Origin: a virus
Virus record (IMG/VR): IMGVR_UViG_3300044845_000598
Location: 1-22,774 of that record
Reading direction: 5' to 3' (one strand)
Length of the DNA stretch: 22,774 bases
The position numbers and the translations under genes are program-made. Of the stretch, positions 1 through 6,512 are shown in pieces. Below the pieces are notes generated by a model. That model had not been told where the DNA came from, did no database searches, and saw nothing but the letters and a program-made list of their open reading frames with translations. Each line of letters starts with the position of its first letter. The first letter of the stretch is position 1.

Positions 1-153
1 GAATTATTTGAACTTTATGAAAAATATAACATAAGTATTAGCCATGAAGATCAGCACGGTGGGTTTATTCTTGTTAACAATGAAAGTTTATACAGAGACT
101 GGATACAAGAAGCTGCTTTGTGTTTAAAAGAACCTGATGATTTACTTTTTTAA
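1..153 (+). CDS. 3' end of a small phage hypothetical protein (5' truncated by window)
   Basis: An open frame runs from base 1 to a TAA at 151-153 and gives 50 residues, ending in EPDDLLF. The start lies outside the window. The visible part contains the phrase ISHEDQHGGFIL followed by a Trp-containing amphipathic helix. From memory this resembles short conserved proteins of Bacteroidota phages with an ISHED-x-GGFI core, but no function is known to me. It sits 7 bases upstream of the next small gene on the same strand, so it probably belongs to the same transcript. The frame is convincing because it is open to the window edge and its stop abuts the next start. Confidence 0.6.
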   Translation, partial: ELFELYEKYNISISHEDQHGGFILVNNESLYRDWIQEAALCLKEPDDLLF

Positions 154-160
154 CAATTTT

Positions 161-397
161 ATGAAACTATACGAACTAAAAAAATGGCCTAAGATTTGGA
201 AAATAGCTGAAGAAGCTGCTAAAGAACGGAAAGGTAGTAATTATTGTGAAAAAATTTCTTTATCACAGGCTTTTTCATGGATAGATACGGGTTATGATTT
301 TTTATTTTATGAATTGAATTTTGGAAATATTTCTGAAGCTAAGTCACTTTATCCAGAAATGTTTGATACAGAAAAAATTTATGAATTATGGACGTAG
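161..397 (+). CDS. Small hypothetical protein with C-terminal KIYELW tag
   Basis: 78 residues, function not recognised. I chose ATG 161, which follows the upstream stop by 7 bases and has an AT-rich leader. An in-frame ATG at 137 would add eight residues and overlap the upstream gene by 17 bases. The protein is charged and aromatic, with Lys/Trp-rich N-terminal residues (MKLYELKKW) and a central segment SQAFSWIDTGYDFLFYELNF. Its last seven residues, KIYELWT, are shared with four other small proteins in this window. The DNA encoding this tail contains the ATG (388) of the next gene, giving a 10-base overlap and likely translational coupling. The N-terminal MKLYEL resembles the tag but may be chance. 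Confidence 0.65.
   Translation: MKLYELKKWPKIWKIAEEAAKERKGSNYCEKISLSQAFSWIDTGYDFLFYELNFGNISEAKSLYPEMFDTEKIYELWT
374..397 (+). repeat. KIYELW tag element, copy 1
   Basis: Codons AAA ATT TAT GAA TTA TGG ACG TAG encode KIYELWT and the stop of the upstream gene. The ATG at 388-390 inside the element starts the next gene. Near-identical elements occur at 592, 3345, 6301 and 6477. The preceding residues DTE match the NTE before copy 2. Confidence 0.75.
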
Positions 398-615
398 CAA
401 TTAAAGGCGATAGAAAAAATGGTTATAAGATAATTGAATATTTAATATCTTTAGGGGGAGCTAATCCTTATAATTATAGAGGAGATCATGAATACAGTTA
501 TTATTATATAAATAAATATAATAACATTACTAGCCGTGATTTGGATAAAGGCCATCGATATAAATATTTATCAAAAATACCTAATACAGAAAAAATTTAT
601 GAATTATGGGCTTAA
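388..615 (+). CDS. Small hypothetical phage protein with C-terminal KIYELW tag
   Basis: 75 residues. The start ATG 388 lies inside the tag element of the preceding gene, and the N-terminal text (MDVAIKGDRKNG) reads like a natural start. A central LISLGGANPYNYRG segment and a Tyr-rich strand SYYYINKYNNI suggest a small mixed alpha/beta fold. I recall similar LGG-N-containing small proteins in Bacteroidota phages, but no function is known to me. The last seven residues are KIYELWA, matching the upstream gene although the bodies of the two proteins are unrelated. It is followed after 10 bases by the DNA polymerase gene, so it probably shares that transcript. Confidence 0.7.
   Translation: MDVAIKGDRKNGYKIIEYLISLGGANPYNYRGDHEYSYYYINKYNNITSRDLDKGHRYKYLSKIPNTEKIYELWA
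592..615 (+). repeat. KIYELW tag element, copy 2
   Basis: Codons AAA ATT TAT GAA TTA TGG GCT TAA encode KIYELWA and the stop. The internal ATG at 606 opens only an 11-codon frame and is not in frame with the polymerase start at 626. Here the tag is therefore kept without serving as the next gene's start. Confidence 0.75.
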
Positions 616-625
616 AATATAGAAC

Positions 626-2674
626 ATGGCAAATTATATAATTACAAGGAACAAAGAAGTTTTCTCTAAAATCGGTAATTACAATTATTGTAATTTAGAA
701 GATATGGTGCTTCCAGAAACAATAGCTGTAGATACGGAAACTACGGGGTTAAATGCTCATTTAGGTGATTATATATTTTCTGTTCAAATAGGTACAGGTA
801 AAAATAACTATATCATTGATTTAGAGCATAGAGATACACCTTTATTACAAGGAAATCAAATTTATTTCAAAGAATTAATACCCTATTTAAATACTAAGAC
901 ATTAATATTTCATAATTCTTGCTTTGATATAAAATTTTTTTATAAAGAAAACTATTATCCAGATAGCGTAAGAGATAGTATGATAGCATCTAAATGTCTT
1001 TATAATGGTGTAGATGGTATTTATAGCCATTCGTTTGATGCTGTAATGTCTAGAGAATTAAATCTATCTTATAACAAAGATGTACAAAGTACTATTAATA
1101 AAGTTAGGCTTACAACTAAAAGAAATATAGATTATTCCTTTGATGATGTAGATAGATTATTAGAATTAGAAGCTGCTCTTTTTCAAAAATTATTGAATGA
1201 AGATGCACACGAAAACTATTTATTTCAATGTGAATTTGTAAAAGCACAAGCTTATATGGAAAATTGTGGTTTACAAATATCTTCTAATTTATGGAGACAA
1301 AAATCAGAAAATGATATATTAAATCTTAAAAAAGCTCAAGAAAAGATTAAAGAATATATTTATGATAATCTTCCAAAATTCAGAGTATTACAATTAGATT
1401 TATTTGGTGATAACAAAAAGATTATTTGTAACTTAGATAGTCCTAAACAAATGATTCCAGTATTTAAAGAATTAGGTATTAATACTTGGGATGAGAGAGA
1501 AGAAAAAGACTCTATATCTGAAGGAATAATTAATAAGTCTAAACATGAGTTTGTAGATATGTGGCTTAACTATCAAGGACACAACCATAATGTATCTACA
1601 TTTGGTCTTAATTTGTTAGATAAAATACATAATGAAAGAATTTACTCAAACTTTAATATTTTAGCAGAAACAGGCAGAATGTTGTCAAGAAAAGGAAGTA
1701 TAAATTTCTTAAATTTTCCTTCTAATAAAGAAACAAGAAGTTGTTTTAAATCTGCAAAAGGCTGGAAATCAATTGGTTGCGACTATGATAGTCAAGAGGC
1801 AAAAATCCTGGCTTGGGAGTCTCAAGATGAAAATGCTAAATTAAATGTAATTCATGGTAGAGATACACATAGTTTACTTGCTAGACAAATATTTGAAGAA
1901 TTAAAAGATTTGTCTGACAAAGAAATAAAGACTCAACATAATGATAAGCGGCAGCTTGGTAAAATCGCCGGATTTTGTTTTGGATTTGGTGGTTCTGGAT
2001 TTACAGCAGCAGTACAATTAAATGTTTCTTTAGAATTAGGCAATAAAATGTATGAAGCTTACAGAACTTTATATAAAGATGTATTTACTTGGGGAGAAAG
2101 AAATTTTCAAGAAGCTATAAAAGTAGGATATTTAGTAGGTACTCATGGTTTTAGAAGATATTTTTCTCAATTTGATGTTTACAAATCTTTAGAGACTGAA
2201 ATAACGACTATTGATTGGGACCAATATAAAATAGGTAAACAAGAATGGAAAAAGATTAAACAGTCTAAAGAAGATGATACTCAAATAATAAAATATAAAA
2301 GCAAATACCCAAAAGAATCCTCTTATTATTCTTCTAAAGTAAAAATAGTTTCTAAATTCTTTTCAATGAAATCTGGATACTTTAATATGGTTCTTAATTG
2401 GCCTATACAAAGTTGTGCTTCATTTATGACTAAAAAAGCTGTTAGTGAAGTGTTTAAAAGAATAAAAGAAAATAATCATCTAGAAGTAGTTAAAATATCT
2501 AATTTTATATATGATGAGATTTTGCTTGATGCTCCAGAAGAATTAGCCGAACAATATAGACTTATTTTACAAGATGAAATGAGAAAATCAGGTAATTTTT
2601 ATGTAAACAATGATGCTGAAATCAAAATAACTTGTGACGCTAATGTAGCAGATGATTGGTATTCGACTAAATGA
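626..2674 (+). CDS. Family A DNA polymerase with 3'-5' exonuclease domain (phage type)
   Basis: 682 residues, the probable phage replicative polymerase; T7 gp5 is about 700. The N-terminal proofreading exonuclease shows Exo I VDTETTGL (D36, E38), Exo II HNSCFDIKFF and an Exo III-like YSFDDVDRLLEL. The palm has motif A as GCDYDSQEAKILAW (D386). The fingers have motif B with R442, K446, F450 and F454, aligning with E. coli Pol I R754, K758, F762 and Y766. Motif C is FIYDEILLD (Y629, D630, E631). Two departures from the family norm are Phe for Tyr766 and Tyr for the His of HDE in motif C. All catalytic carboxylates are present, so the enzyme should be active. The start ATG 626 follows an A-rich leader. 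A small tagged gene precedes it and an HNH gene follows. Confidence 0.95.
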   Translation: MANYIITRNKEVFSKIGNYNYCNLEDMVLPETIAVDTETTGLNAHLGDYIFSVQIGTGKNNYIIDLEHRDTPLLQGNQIYFKELIPYLNTKTLIFHNSCFDIKFFYKENYYPDSVRDSMIASKCLYNGVDGIYSHSFDAVMSRELNLSYNKDVQSTINKVRLTTKRNIDYSFDDVDRLLELEAALFQKLLNEDAHENYLFQCEFVKAQAYMENCGLQISSNLWRQKSENDILNLKKAQEKIKEYIYDNLPKFRVLQLDLFGDNKKIICNLDSPKQMIPVFKELGINTWDEREEKDSISEGIINKSKHEFVDMWLNYQGHNHNVSTFGLNLLDKIHNERIYSNFNILAETGRMLSRKGSINFLNFPSNKETRSCFKSAKGWKSIGCDYDSQEAKILAWESQDENAKLNVIHGRDTHSLLARQIFEELKDLSDKEIKTQHNDKRQLGKIAGFCFGFGGSGFTAAVQLNVSLELGNKMYEAYRTLYKDVFTWGERNFQEAIKVGYLVGTHGFRRYFSQFDVYKSLETEITTIDWDQYKIGKQEWKKIKQSKEDDTQIIKYKSKYPKESSYYSSKVKIVSKFFSMKSGYFNMVLNWPIQSCASFMTKKAVSEVFKRIKENNHLEVVKISNFIYDEILLDAPEELAEQYRLILQDEMRKSGNFYVNNDAEIKITCDANVADDWYSTK

Positions 2675-2723
2675 TAGGAAACTATGAGTATAATTTATTA
2701 ATTTTGATTAAAAATTATAAATC

Positions 2724-3086
2724 ATGGCAAAAAGAATAACAATAAAACCTCGTAATGCAGGAACTATGACAGAATCTGCATTTTGGGGTATGATAAGATC
2801 TACATTAAGAAATAAAAGTAGATGGTGGAAACCAAGAACTTTAGCTTTAGAATCTGTAAGAAGACCTTATACAGGATCTAATAAAAGAGCTAAGTGGGAA
2901 TTTAAATGTAGTGTTTGTAATAAATACTACATGCAAAAAGAAATGGAAGTACATCATTTACAAGAAGTAGGAACTTTAAAATGTGCTAATGATTTGCCTC
3001 AATTTGTAGAAAATTTATTTACAGAAACTGGTTGGGCGTGCTTATGTAAACAATGTCATTTAAAAGAACATAAAAAATTGTTATAA
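2724..3086 (+). CDS. HNH-type protein (putative HNH endonuclease)
   Basis: 120 residues. The basic N-terminal half (KRITIKPR, ending in WWKPRTLALESVRRPY) could contact DNA. The C-terminal half has the HNH/zinc layout: C62-x2-C65, the VHH pair at H77-H78, a candidate Asn at N89, then C108-x2-C111 with H112 and H116 in LCKQCHLKEHK. In the HNH family this beta-beta-alpha metal fold cuts DNA. Its place next to the polymerase suggests a role in DNA processing, but it could equally be a free-standing selfish nuclease. A 49-base AT-rich gap separates it from the polymerase. No extra DNA-binding modules such as NUMOD are visible. Confidence 0.75.
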   Translation: MAKRITIKPRNAGTMTESAFWGMIRSTLRNKSRWWKPRTLALESVRRPYTGSNKRAKWEFKCSVCNKYYMQKEMEVHHLQEVGTLKCANDLPQFVENLFTETGWACLCKQCHLKEHKKLL

Positions 3087-3110
3087 CAAAAAACTCAAAA
3101 ATGATAAAAA

Positions 3111-3368
3111 ATGAATAAAGATTGGCAAATAGGAGACTTAAAAAATATTCCTTTGGAAATTATTGCTAAAATGTTAGAAAGACAAGAAGAACAAGGTTTT
3201 GGTAGAAACTTGGAAATTCTTCAAGAAAACAGGAATTCAAGTGTGGGCTTTAGATGGCAAAATACTGTAGAAGGATATGATTTTTGGAGCAACATTTTAA
3301 GTCATGGAGAATACTATTTATTTTTTCAAAAATATCCAAAAAATAAAATTTATGAATTATGGGCATAG
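3111..3368 (+). CDS. Small hypothetical protein with C-terminal KIYELW tag
   Basis: 85 residues, function not recognised. The N-terminal third (DWQIGDLKNIPLEIIAKMLE) looks like an amphipathic helix. The middle, with GFRWQNTVEGYDFWSNIL, is aromatic. The phrase FWSNIL.HGEY is typical of small Bacteroidota phage proteins I have seen, but no role is known to me. The C terminus is NKIYELWA. The tag DNA holds the ATG (3359) of the next gene, a 10-base overlap. The start ATG 3111 follows an A-rich stretch; the ATG at 3102 is out of frame and leads nowhere. Confidence 0.7.
   Translation: MNKDWQIGDLKNIPLEIIAKMLERQEEQGFGRNLEILQENRNSSVGFRWQNTVEGYDFWSNILSHGEYYLFFQKYPKNKIYELWA
3345..3368 (+). repeat. KIYELW tag element, copy 3
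   Basis: Codons AAA ATT TAT GAA TTA TGG GCA TAG encode KIYELWA and the stop. The ATG at 3359-3361 within it starts the cysteine-cluster gene. The residues before the tag are KN, as in copies 4 and 5 (TN, RN), unlike the TE of copies 1 and 2. Confidence 0.75.
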
Positions 3369-3904
3369 AAGAACAAGCGTTTGAGTTTTTACCCAGAGTT
3401 GAAGAAGTTTTTAAAAATATCCCCGAAGATGTACAAATAGAAGCTGCTAACAAGCTTATAGATGATATTTTTGAAAAGAATGATATAGATGCTCAAGTAC
3501 AATGTGGAAAACAAGAATGTTCTTTCTGTTGTCACGATCAGATTATGCTTTCTAGTCAAGAAGCAGAATATATTAAGAAGAATGCTACGTATGAGATTAA
3601 TCAAGAGCTTTTAGAGAAACAAAGAAATGCAGTAGATTTTAAAAAACTATCTTTTGCAGACAGAGCTTGTATATTTCTAAAAGAAGGCAAATGTTCAATA
3701 TATGAGCATAGACCATTAATCTGCAAGTCACATAATGTAAAAAAAGGTGTAGATCCGAATAACTGTATAGTTACTGATGGTTTAACAAAAGAACCTAACG
3801 AACAAGCTTATTCTGTACCAGTACAATCTATATTATATTATTTTGCTATGAAAGATTTTCCTGAATTGAAATCAACATTTGATCATGATTTTTTAAAAAA
3901 TTAA
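3359..3904 (+). CDS. YkgJ-family cysteine cluster protein
   Basis: 181 residues. The pattern C49-x4-C54-x2-C57-C58, then C104 (ACIFL), C112 (GKCSIYEHRPLIC) and C122 matches the YkgJ/UPF0153 family, whose members bind a metal or Fe-S cluster through these cysteines and carry the characteristic RP-x2-C. The family's biochemical role is not settled. It has been seen in many bacteria and phages as a stand-alone protein. Residues 1-45 are a helical extension before the first cysteine. The start ATG 3359 lies inside the KIYELW element of the preceding gene, so translation is probably coupled. A short AT gap follows before the next gene. Confidence 0.85.
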   Translation: MGIEEQAFEFLPRVEEVFKNIPEDVQIEAANKLIDDIFEKNDIDAQVQCGKQECSFCCHDQIMLSSQEAEYIKKNATYEINQELLEKQRNAVDFKKLSFADRACIFLKEGKCSIYEHRPLICKSHNVKKGVDPNNCIVTDGLTKEPNEQAYSVPVQSILYYFAMKDFPELKSTFDHDFLKN

Positions 3905-3924
3905 AAATTTAAATAACTAAAAAT

Positions 3925-4290
3925 TTGGACATAAATAAAATTTATAACAGTTTTCAAGAAGAATTTATTAAAAAGATTGAAATACTCCCTAAAGGAGTTT
4001 TTTTTATTTTAGTAGGTCAAAGTTTATTAAAAGATATGGAAGACAAGCCTGTTATTGTGCCTGTTTTATCTGATACTAAAAACATTGCAGATTTAAAAAT
4101 AATTATTAACAAAATTATAGAAAAATCTGGAAAAGACATTCAAATAAAATGTTTTATGTCTTTTGATGTAAAAGAAAATGAGCTTATAACTTCTTTAGAA
4201 TATTTAGGAGAAGAAGTAAGTAATCAGGAAAAAATTAGTGTAAGTATTAATAGAGAAAAAATTGTAGACAAATCTTATCAAATATTTTAA
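3925..4290 (+). CDS. Hypothetical protein with TTG start
   Basis: 121 residues, not recognised. There is no ATG near the 5' end of the frame. TTG 3925, preceded by an A-rich leader, is the only sensible start. The next in-frame ATG would remove about a quarter of the protein. The sequence alternates beta-like and helical segments (GVFFILVGQSLL, PVIVPVLSD, IQIKCFMSFDV), suggesting a small globular alpha/beta fold, cytoplasmic. The stop overlaps the next small ORF by one base (TAATG at 4288-4292). A terminator-like hairpin lies within its first 80 bases. Confidence 0.6.
   Translation: MDINKIYNSFQEEFIKKIEILPKGVFFILVGQSLLKDMEDKPVIVPVLSDTKNIADLKIIINKIIEKSGKDIQIKCFMSFDVKENELITSLEYLGEEVSNQEKISVSINREKIVDKSYQIF
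3984..4005 (+). other. Terminator-like hairpin inside the 5' part of a gene
   Basis: ACTCC (3984-3988), a CTAAA loop and GGAGT (3994-3998) are followed by a run of T to 4005. The shape is that of a weak intrinsic terminator but it lies about 60 bases inside the coding frame. The stem is only 5 bp, so it may be a coincidence of the codons for Leu-Pro-Lys-Gly-Val. Confidence 0.3.
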
Positions 4291-4442
4291 TGTTTTATCT
4301 TTTAGTGTTTGTGGTTATAGGGTGTAGTATAGAATTAGGGTTTAAACCTAGATTTTATTTTACACATCAAAAAACAATATTTTTATTTTACGGAAGAAAA
4401 ACTAGAAACTATATTCAATTTTTTAAAAATGGAAGAGGATAA
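4290..4442 (+). CDS. Very small hydrophobic-N-terminus protein
   Basis: 50 residues starting MFYLLVFVVIGCS. The N terminus is a hydrophobic stretch followed by Gly-Cys, which could be a membrane anchor or a lipoprotein signal. The rest is basic and aromatic and ends KNGRG. The ATG overlaps the upstream stop by one base and the 3' end overlaps the next gene by 14 bases, so the frame fits a translationally coupled string. No function is recognised. Support comes only from packing and from the lack of another explanation for this stretch. Confidence 0.45.
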   Translation: MFYLLVFVVIGCSIELGFKPRFYFTHQKTIFLFYGRKTRNYIQFFKNGRG

Positions 4443-4605
4443 AGCATTATCACAAACAGTTAATCAGCTCAAAAAAGCTGTAGATAGATATATGAGTGCT
4501 GAACAAGCTATCGTTGAGTATCTAAAGTCTCCCTGGTGGAAAAGAATGTTTTATTACAGAAAATTTCTTAATTTCATGCTTAAACAATTAATAAATTTCC
4601 GATGA
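4429..4605 (+). CDS. Very small helical protein
   Basis: 58 residues starting MEEDKALSQTVNQLKKAV. The N-terminal half is an amphipathic helix with heptad-like spacing. The C-terminal half is basic and aromatic (SPWWKRMFYYRKFL) and could touch a membrane or nucleic acid. It overlaps the preceding ORF by 14 bases and the next by 4 (ATGA at 4602). Not recognised. It is one of three consecutive small genes filling 4290-4781. Confidence 0.5.
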   Translation: MEEDKALSQTVNQLKKAVDRYMSAEQAIVEYLKSPWWKRMFYYRKFLNFMLKQLINFR

Positions 4606-4781
4606 ATACACTTTGGTTTTATTCTTTTATTATTACTATCTTATTAGCAATAATAGACAGAAACGATAAGTTTTCAGAAAAATATCCTAAAACTTTTCCT
4701 TTACTCGGATTAATTTTTATGATAACCACTGTTTTGCTTATCATGTATACGGTTTTTACTTTTTTTCATAATCTTAAATGA
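4602..4781 (+). CDS. Small membrane protein, two predicted transmembrane segments
   Basis: 59 residues. Hydrophobic segment one is WFYSFIITILLAII and segment two LLGLIFMITTVLLIMYTVF, separated by a polar loop (DRNDKFSEKYPKTFP). This predicts a double-pass inner-membrane hairpin. The start overlaps the upstream stop (ATGA) and the end overlaps the helicase start (ATGA at 4778), so it lies inside a coupled operon. A holin-like or superinfection-exclusion role is possible but nothing in the sequence decides this. Confidence 0.5.
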   Translation: MNTLWFYSFIITILLAIIDRNDKFSEKYPKTFPLLGLIFMITTVLLIMYTVFTFFHNLK

Positions 4782-6142
4782 ATTACTGTAAATTAAGTAA
4801 AGAAGAGGTTAAATATCTTTTAGCTATTCCTAATGTGAATGATAGAAAGAGTGCTATTCAAAAGAAATTTATTGATAATGCTATTAAGCATAAGCATACT
4901 CTTACTATTATTCCTGTAGGGACAGGTAAAACGCACATGGGTATTACTTACATACAAAGACTTAGAAAAATAACTAATGAACGAGTAATTGTAATTGTAC
5001 CAAGTGGAGCATTAAAAGAGAATTGGGAACATAAGTTACAAGGAATAGAGAATGTAGATGTGTTTGTAATTAACAGTTATAGTATGTCAGAAGTTCAGTA
5101 TAAGTGTCATACACTTATTGCTGATGAATTGCATAGATATTCTAATGAAGATAGTAAATTCTTTAGTAATATTTTTGATAAAACAGAAAGGTCTTATACC
5201 ATTGGTCTTTCAGCTACGATGGAAGAAAAACATATAAGTTTTCTTGAGTCTAAAGGTATGGAGTCTATAAACTATCTTTCTTTAGAAGAAAGTAATACTT
5301 TAGAAATTACACCAAGAAGTGAAGTATATAATGTTCCTGTTGAGTTTACTAATCCTGAAAAGCTTGAATACTATAATATTCAAAAACAAATAGAAGGTTT
5401 AGGTGATTATTTCAAATGTTTAGAGCTTGGAAATTCAATTAACTTTATGCTACCAAAAGCTTTATCTGACGCAAATGTTAGAAAGCAAATGGTTAAAGAT
5501 TTAGTTAAGAAAGGTTTCTTAAAAGATTTAGAGCCAGGAAGCCCAGAATTTAACCAGGCTGTCTTTAAACTTGATGGAGTGATACTTGGTAAGGCAGCTA
5601 AGTTTATGCAGCTCATAAAGCAAAGAAGCTTGTTATTGTATAATGCTGAAAATAAATTCAAAGTTTTAGACAAAATTTTAGATGAAGAAAATCAATCAGC
5701 ATTTATATTCTTTCAAAGTATTTCTACTATGGATTTAATGCAAAGACCTGACTTTTTACCTTTTCATTCTAAGCTTACAAAAAAGCAAAAGAAAGAAAGC
5801 ATGAAAGAGTTTCTTACTTCTAATAAACATATTGGTAGTATTAAGTCTATAGGTGAAGGTTTTGACATAGAAACAGAATGTGCTACATTAGGTGTACCTT
5901 TTAAAGATGTAGAAGTAGTTATTAACTTTGGTTATAATTCTACTAAAACTTCTAGAATACAAGCTAATGGCAGGAGTCAACGTATTAATAATCAGAAACT
6001 TGACAAAATAGCAAGAAGTTATACTTTGTACGTAGACGATTTTAAATTTGCTGGTGAAATTATTTCAAGTCAAGAGTTAGTGTGGGTAAAGAAACGCAAT
6101 AATGGATTAAAATTTGTACAAATTAAAGAAGTAGAAGTATGA
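4778..6142 (+). CDS. Superfamily 2 DNA/RNA helicase (DEAD/DEAH-like)
   Basis: 454 residues with a full SF2 motif set. Motif I is PVGTGKT (46-52), motif II DELH (116-119), motif III SAT (145-147), a motif V-like SIGEGFD (about 357-363) and motif VI QANGRSQR (395-402) with the arginine finger. The first RecA-like domain covers about residues 25-180 and the second about 290-450, with a helical insert between. Such phage helicases unwind or remodel DNA or RNA during replication, recombination or transcription; the substrate cannot be told from sequence. DELH in place of DEAH is a normal variation. It overlaps the upstream small membrane-protein gene and the downstream SH3-like gene by 4 bases each. 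Confidence 0.93.
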   Translation: MNYCKLSKEEVKYLLAIPNVNDRKSAIQKKFIDNAIKHKHTLTIIPVGTGKTHMGITYIQRLRKITNERVIVIVPSGALKENWEHKLQGIENVDVFVINSYSMSEVQYKCHTLIADELHRYSNEDSKFFSNIFDKTERSYTIGLSATMEEKHISFLESKGMESINYLSLEESNTLEITPRSEVYNVPVEFTNPEKLEYYNIQKQIEGLGDYFKCLELGNSINFMLPKALSDANVRKQMVKDLVKKGFLKDLEPGSPEFNQAVFKLDGVILGKAAKFMQLIKQRSLLLYNAENKFKVLDKILDEENQSAFIFFQSISTMDLMQRPDFLPFHSKLTKKQKKESMKEFLTSNKHIGSIKSIGEGFDIETECATLGVPFKDVEVVINFGYNSTKTSRIQANGRSQRINNQKLDKIARSYTLYVDDFKFAGEIISSQELVWVKKRNNGLKFVQIKEVEV

Positions 6143-6324
6143 AATTAGTGAAATGTTTAGATAACAATCGTGTAGAAGATTTCTTAAGTATTGGAAGAAT
6201 TTATGAAGTAATTGAAGAGGATTCAACTCATTATAAGTTAAAAAATTATCACTCTCTTTGTACGTTTTTTAAAGAAAGATTTGAGATAGTGTATACAAAT
6301 AAAATATATGAATTATGGATGTAA
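6139..6324 (+). CDS. SH3-like small phage protein with KIYELW tag, paralogue A
   Basis: 61 residues. The body (VKCLDNN, FLSIGRIYEVIEED, FFKERFEIV) is a beta-rich pattern common in small phage and plasmid proteins that usually end near RFEIV. Here the protein continues with YTNKIYELWM. It is a clear paralogue of the next gene: they share VKC, a GRIYEVIE or GKIYKVIE core, the RFEIV strand and the tail. The start overlaps the helicase stop by 4 bases. The tag DNA provides the ATG of the next gene. No function is known to me. Confidence 0.75.
   Translation: MKLVKCLDNNRVEDFLSIGRIYEVIEEDSTHYKLKNYHSLCTFFKERFEIVYTNKIYELWM
6301..6324 (+). repeat. KIYELW tag element, copy 4
   Basis: Codons AAA ATA TAT GAA TTA TGG ATG TAA encode KIYELWM and the stop. 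The Ile codon is ATA instead of ATT, a synonymous change. The ATG at 6315-6317 starts the paralogous next gene. Confidence 0.75.
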
Positions 6325-6500
6325 AATGTATTGGTAATTCAGGTTGTAAATATGTTTTAACTGTTGGGAAAATCTATAAAGTAATTGAAAGTGATTTAGA
6401 ATGCTATAGAATTGTAGATGATCGTAAGGCTAAAATAAAATTTTACAAATGGAGATTTGAAATAGTTAATAGAAATAAAATTTATGAATTGTGGACTTAA
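6315..6500 (+). CDS. SH3-like small phage protein with KIYELW tag, paralogue B
   Basis: 61 residues, homologous to the preceding gene through a tandem duplication. Its N terminus (MDVKCIGNSG) matches the usual start of this small phage family, so ATG 6315 is right even though it lies inside the upstream tag. The body contains VGKIYKVIESD and KWRFEIV, where such proteins normally end. An extra RNKIYELWT follows. The tag has TTG for Leu, so no ATG is formed at the usual place, and the next gene begins separately at 6513. Confidence 0.75.
   Translation: MDVKCIGNSGCKYVLTVGKIYKVIESDLECYRIVDDRKAKIKFYKWRFEIVNRNKIYELWT
6477..6500 (+). repeat. KIYELW tag element, copy 5
   Basis: Codons AAA ATT TAT GAA TTG TGG ACT TAA encode KIYELWT and the stop. 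TTG replaces TTA (synonymous), which destroys the overlapping ATG. The downstream gene does not start here, so the peptide is conserved where the start codon is not needed. Confidence 0.75.
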
Positions 6501-6512
6501 ACAAAATAAAGT

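Noticed and set aside
137-160. Earlier ATG for the first complete gene
   Set aside because: It would overlap the upstream gene by 17 bases. ATG 161 lies 7 bases after that gene's stop with an AT-rich leader, so it is preferred, though not proven.
606-641. Short frame opened by the ATG in tag copy 2
   Set aside because: It has only 11 codons and overlaps the polymerase start in another frame.
1597-1604. TACATTTG match to the Bacteroidota promoter box inside the polymerase gene (similar ones at 11477 and 15713)
   Set aside because: Such 8-base partial patterns are frequent in this AT-rich coding sequence. None has a -33 box at the right distance and none lies in an intergenic gap.
5407-5673. 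Minus-strand frame inside the SF2 helicase
   Set aside because: It lies wholly inside a gene with all helicase motifs.
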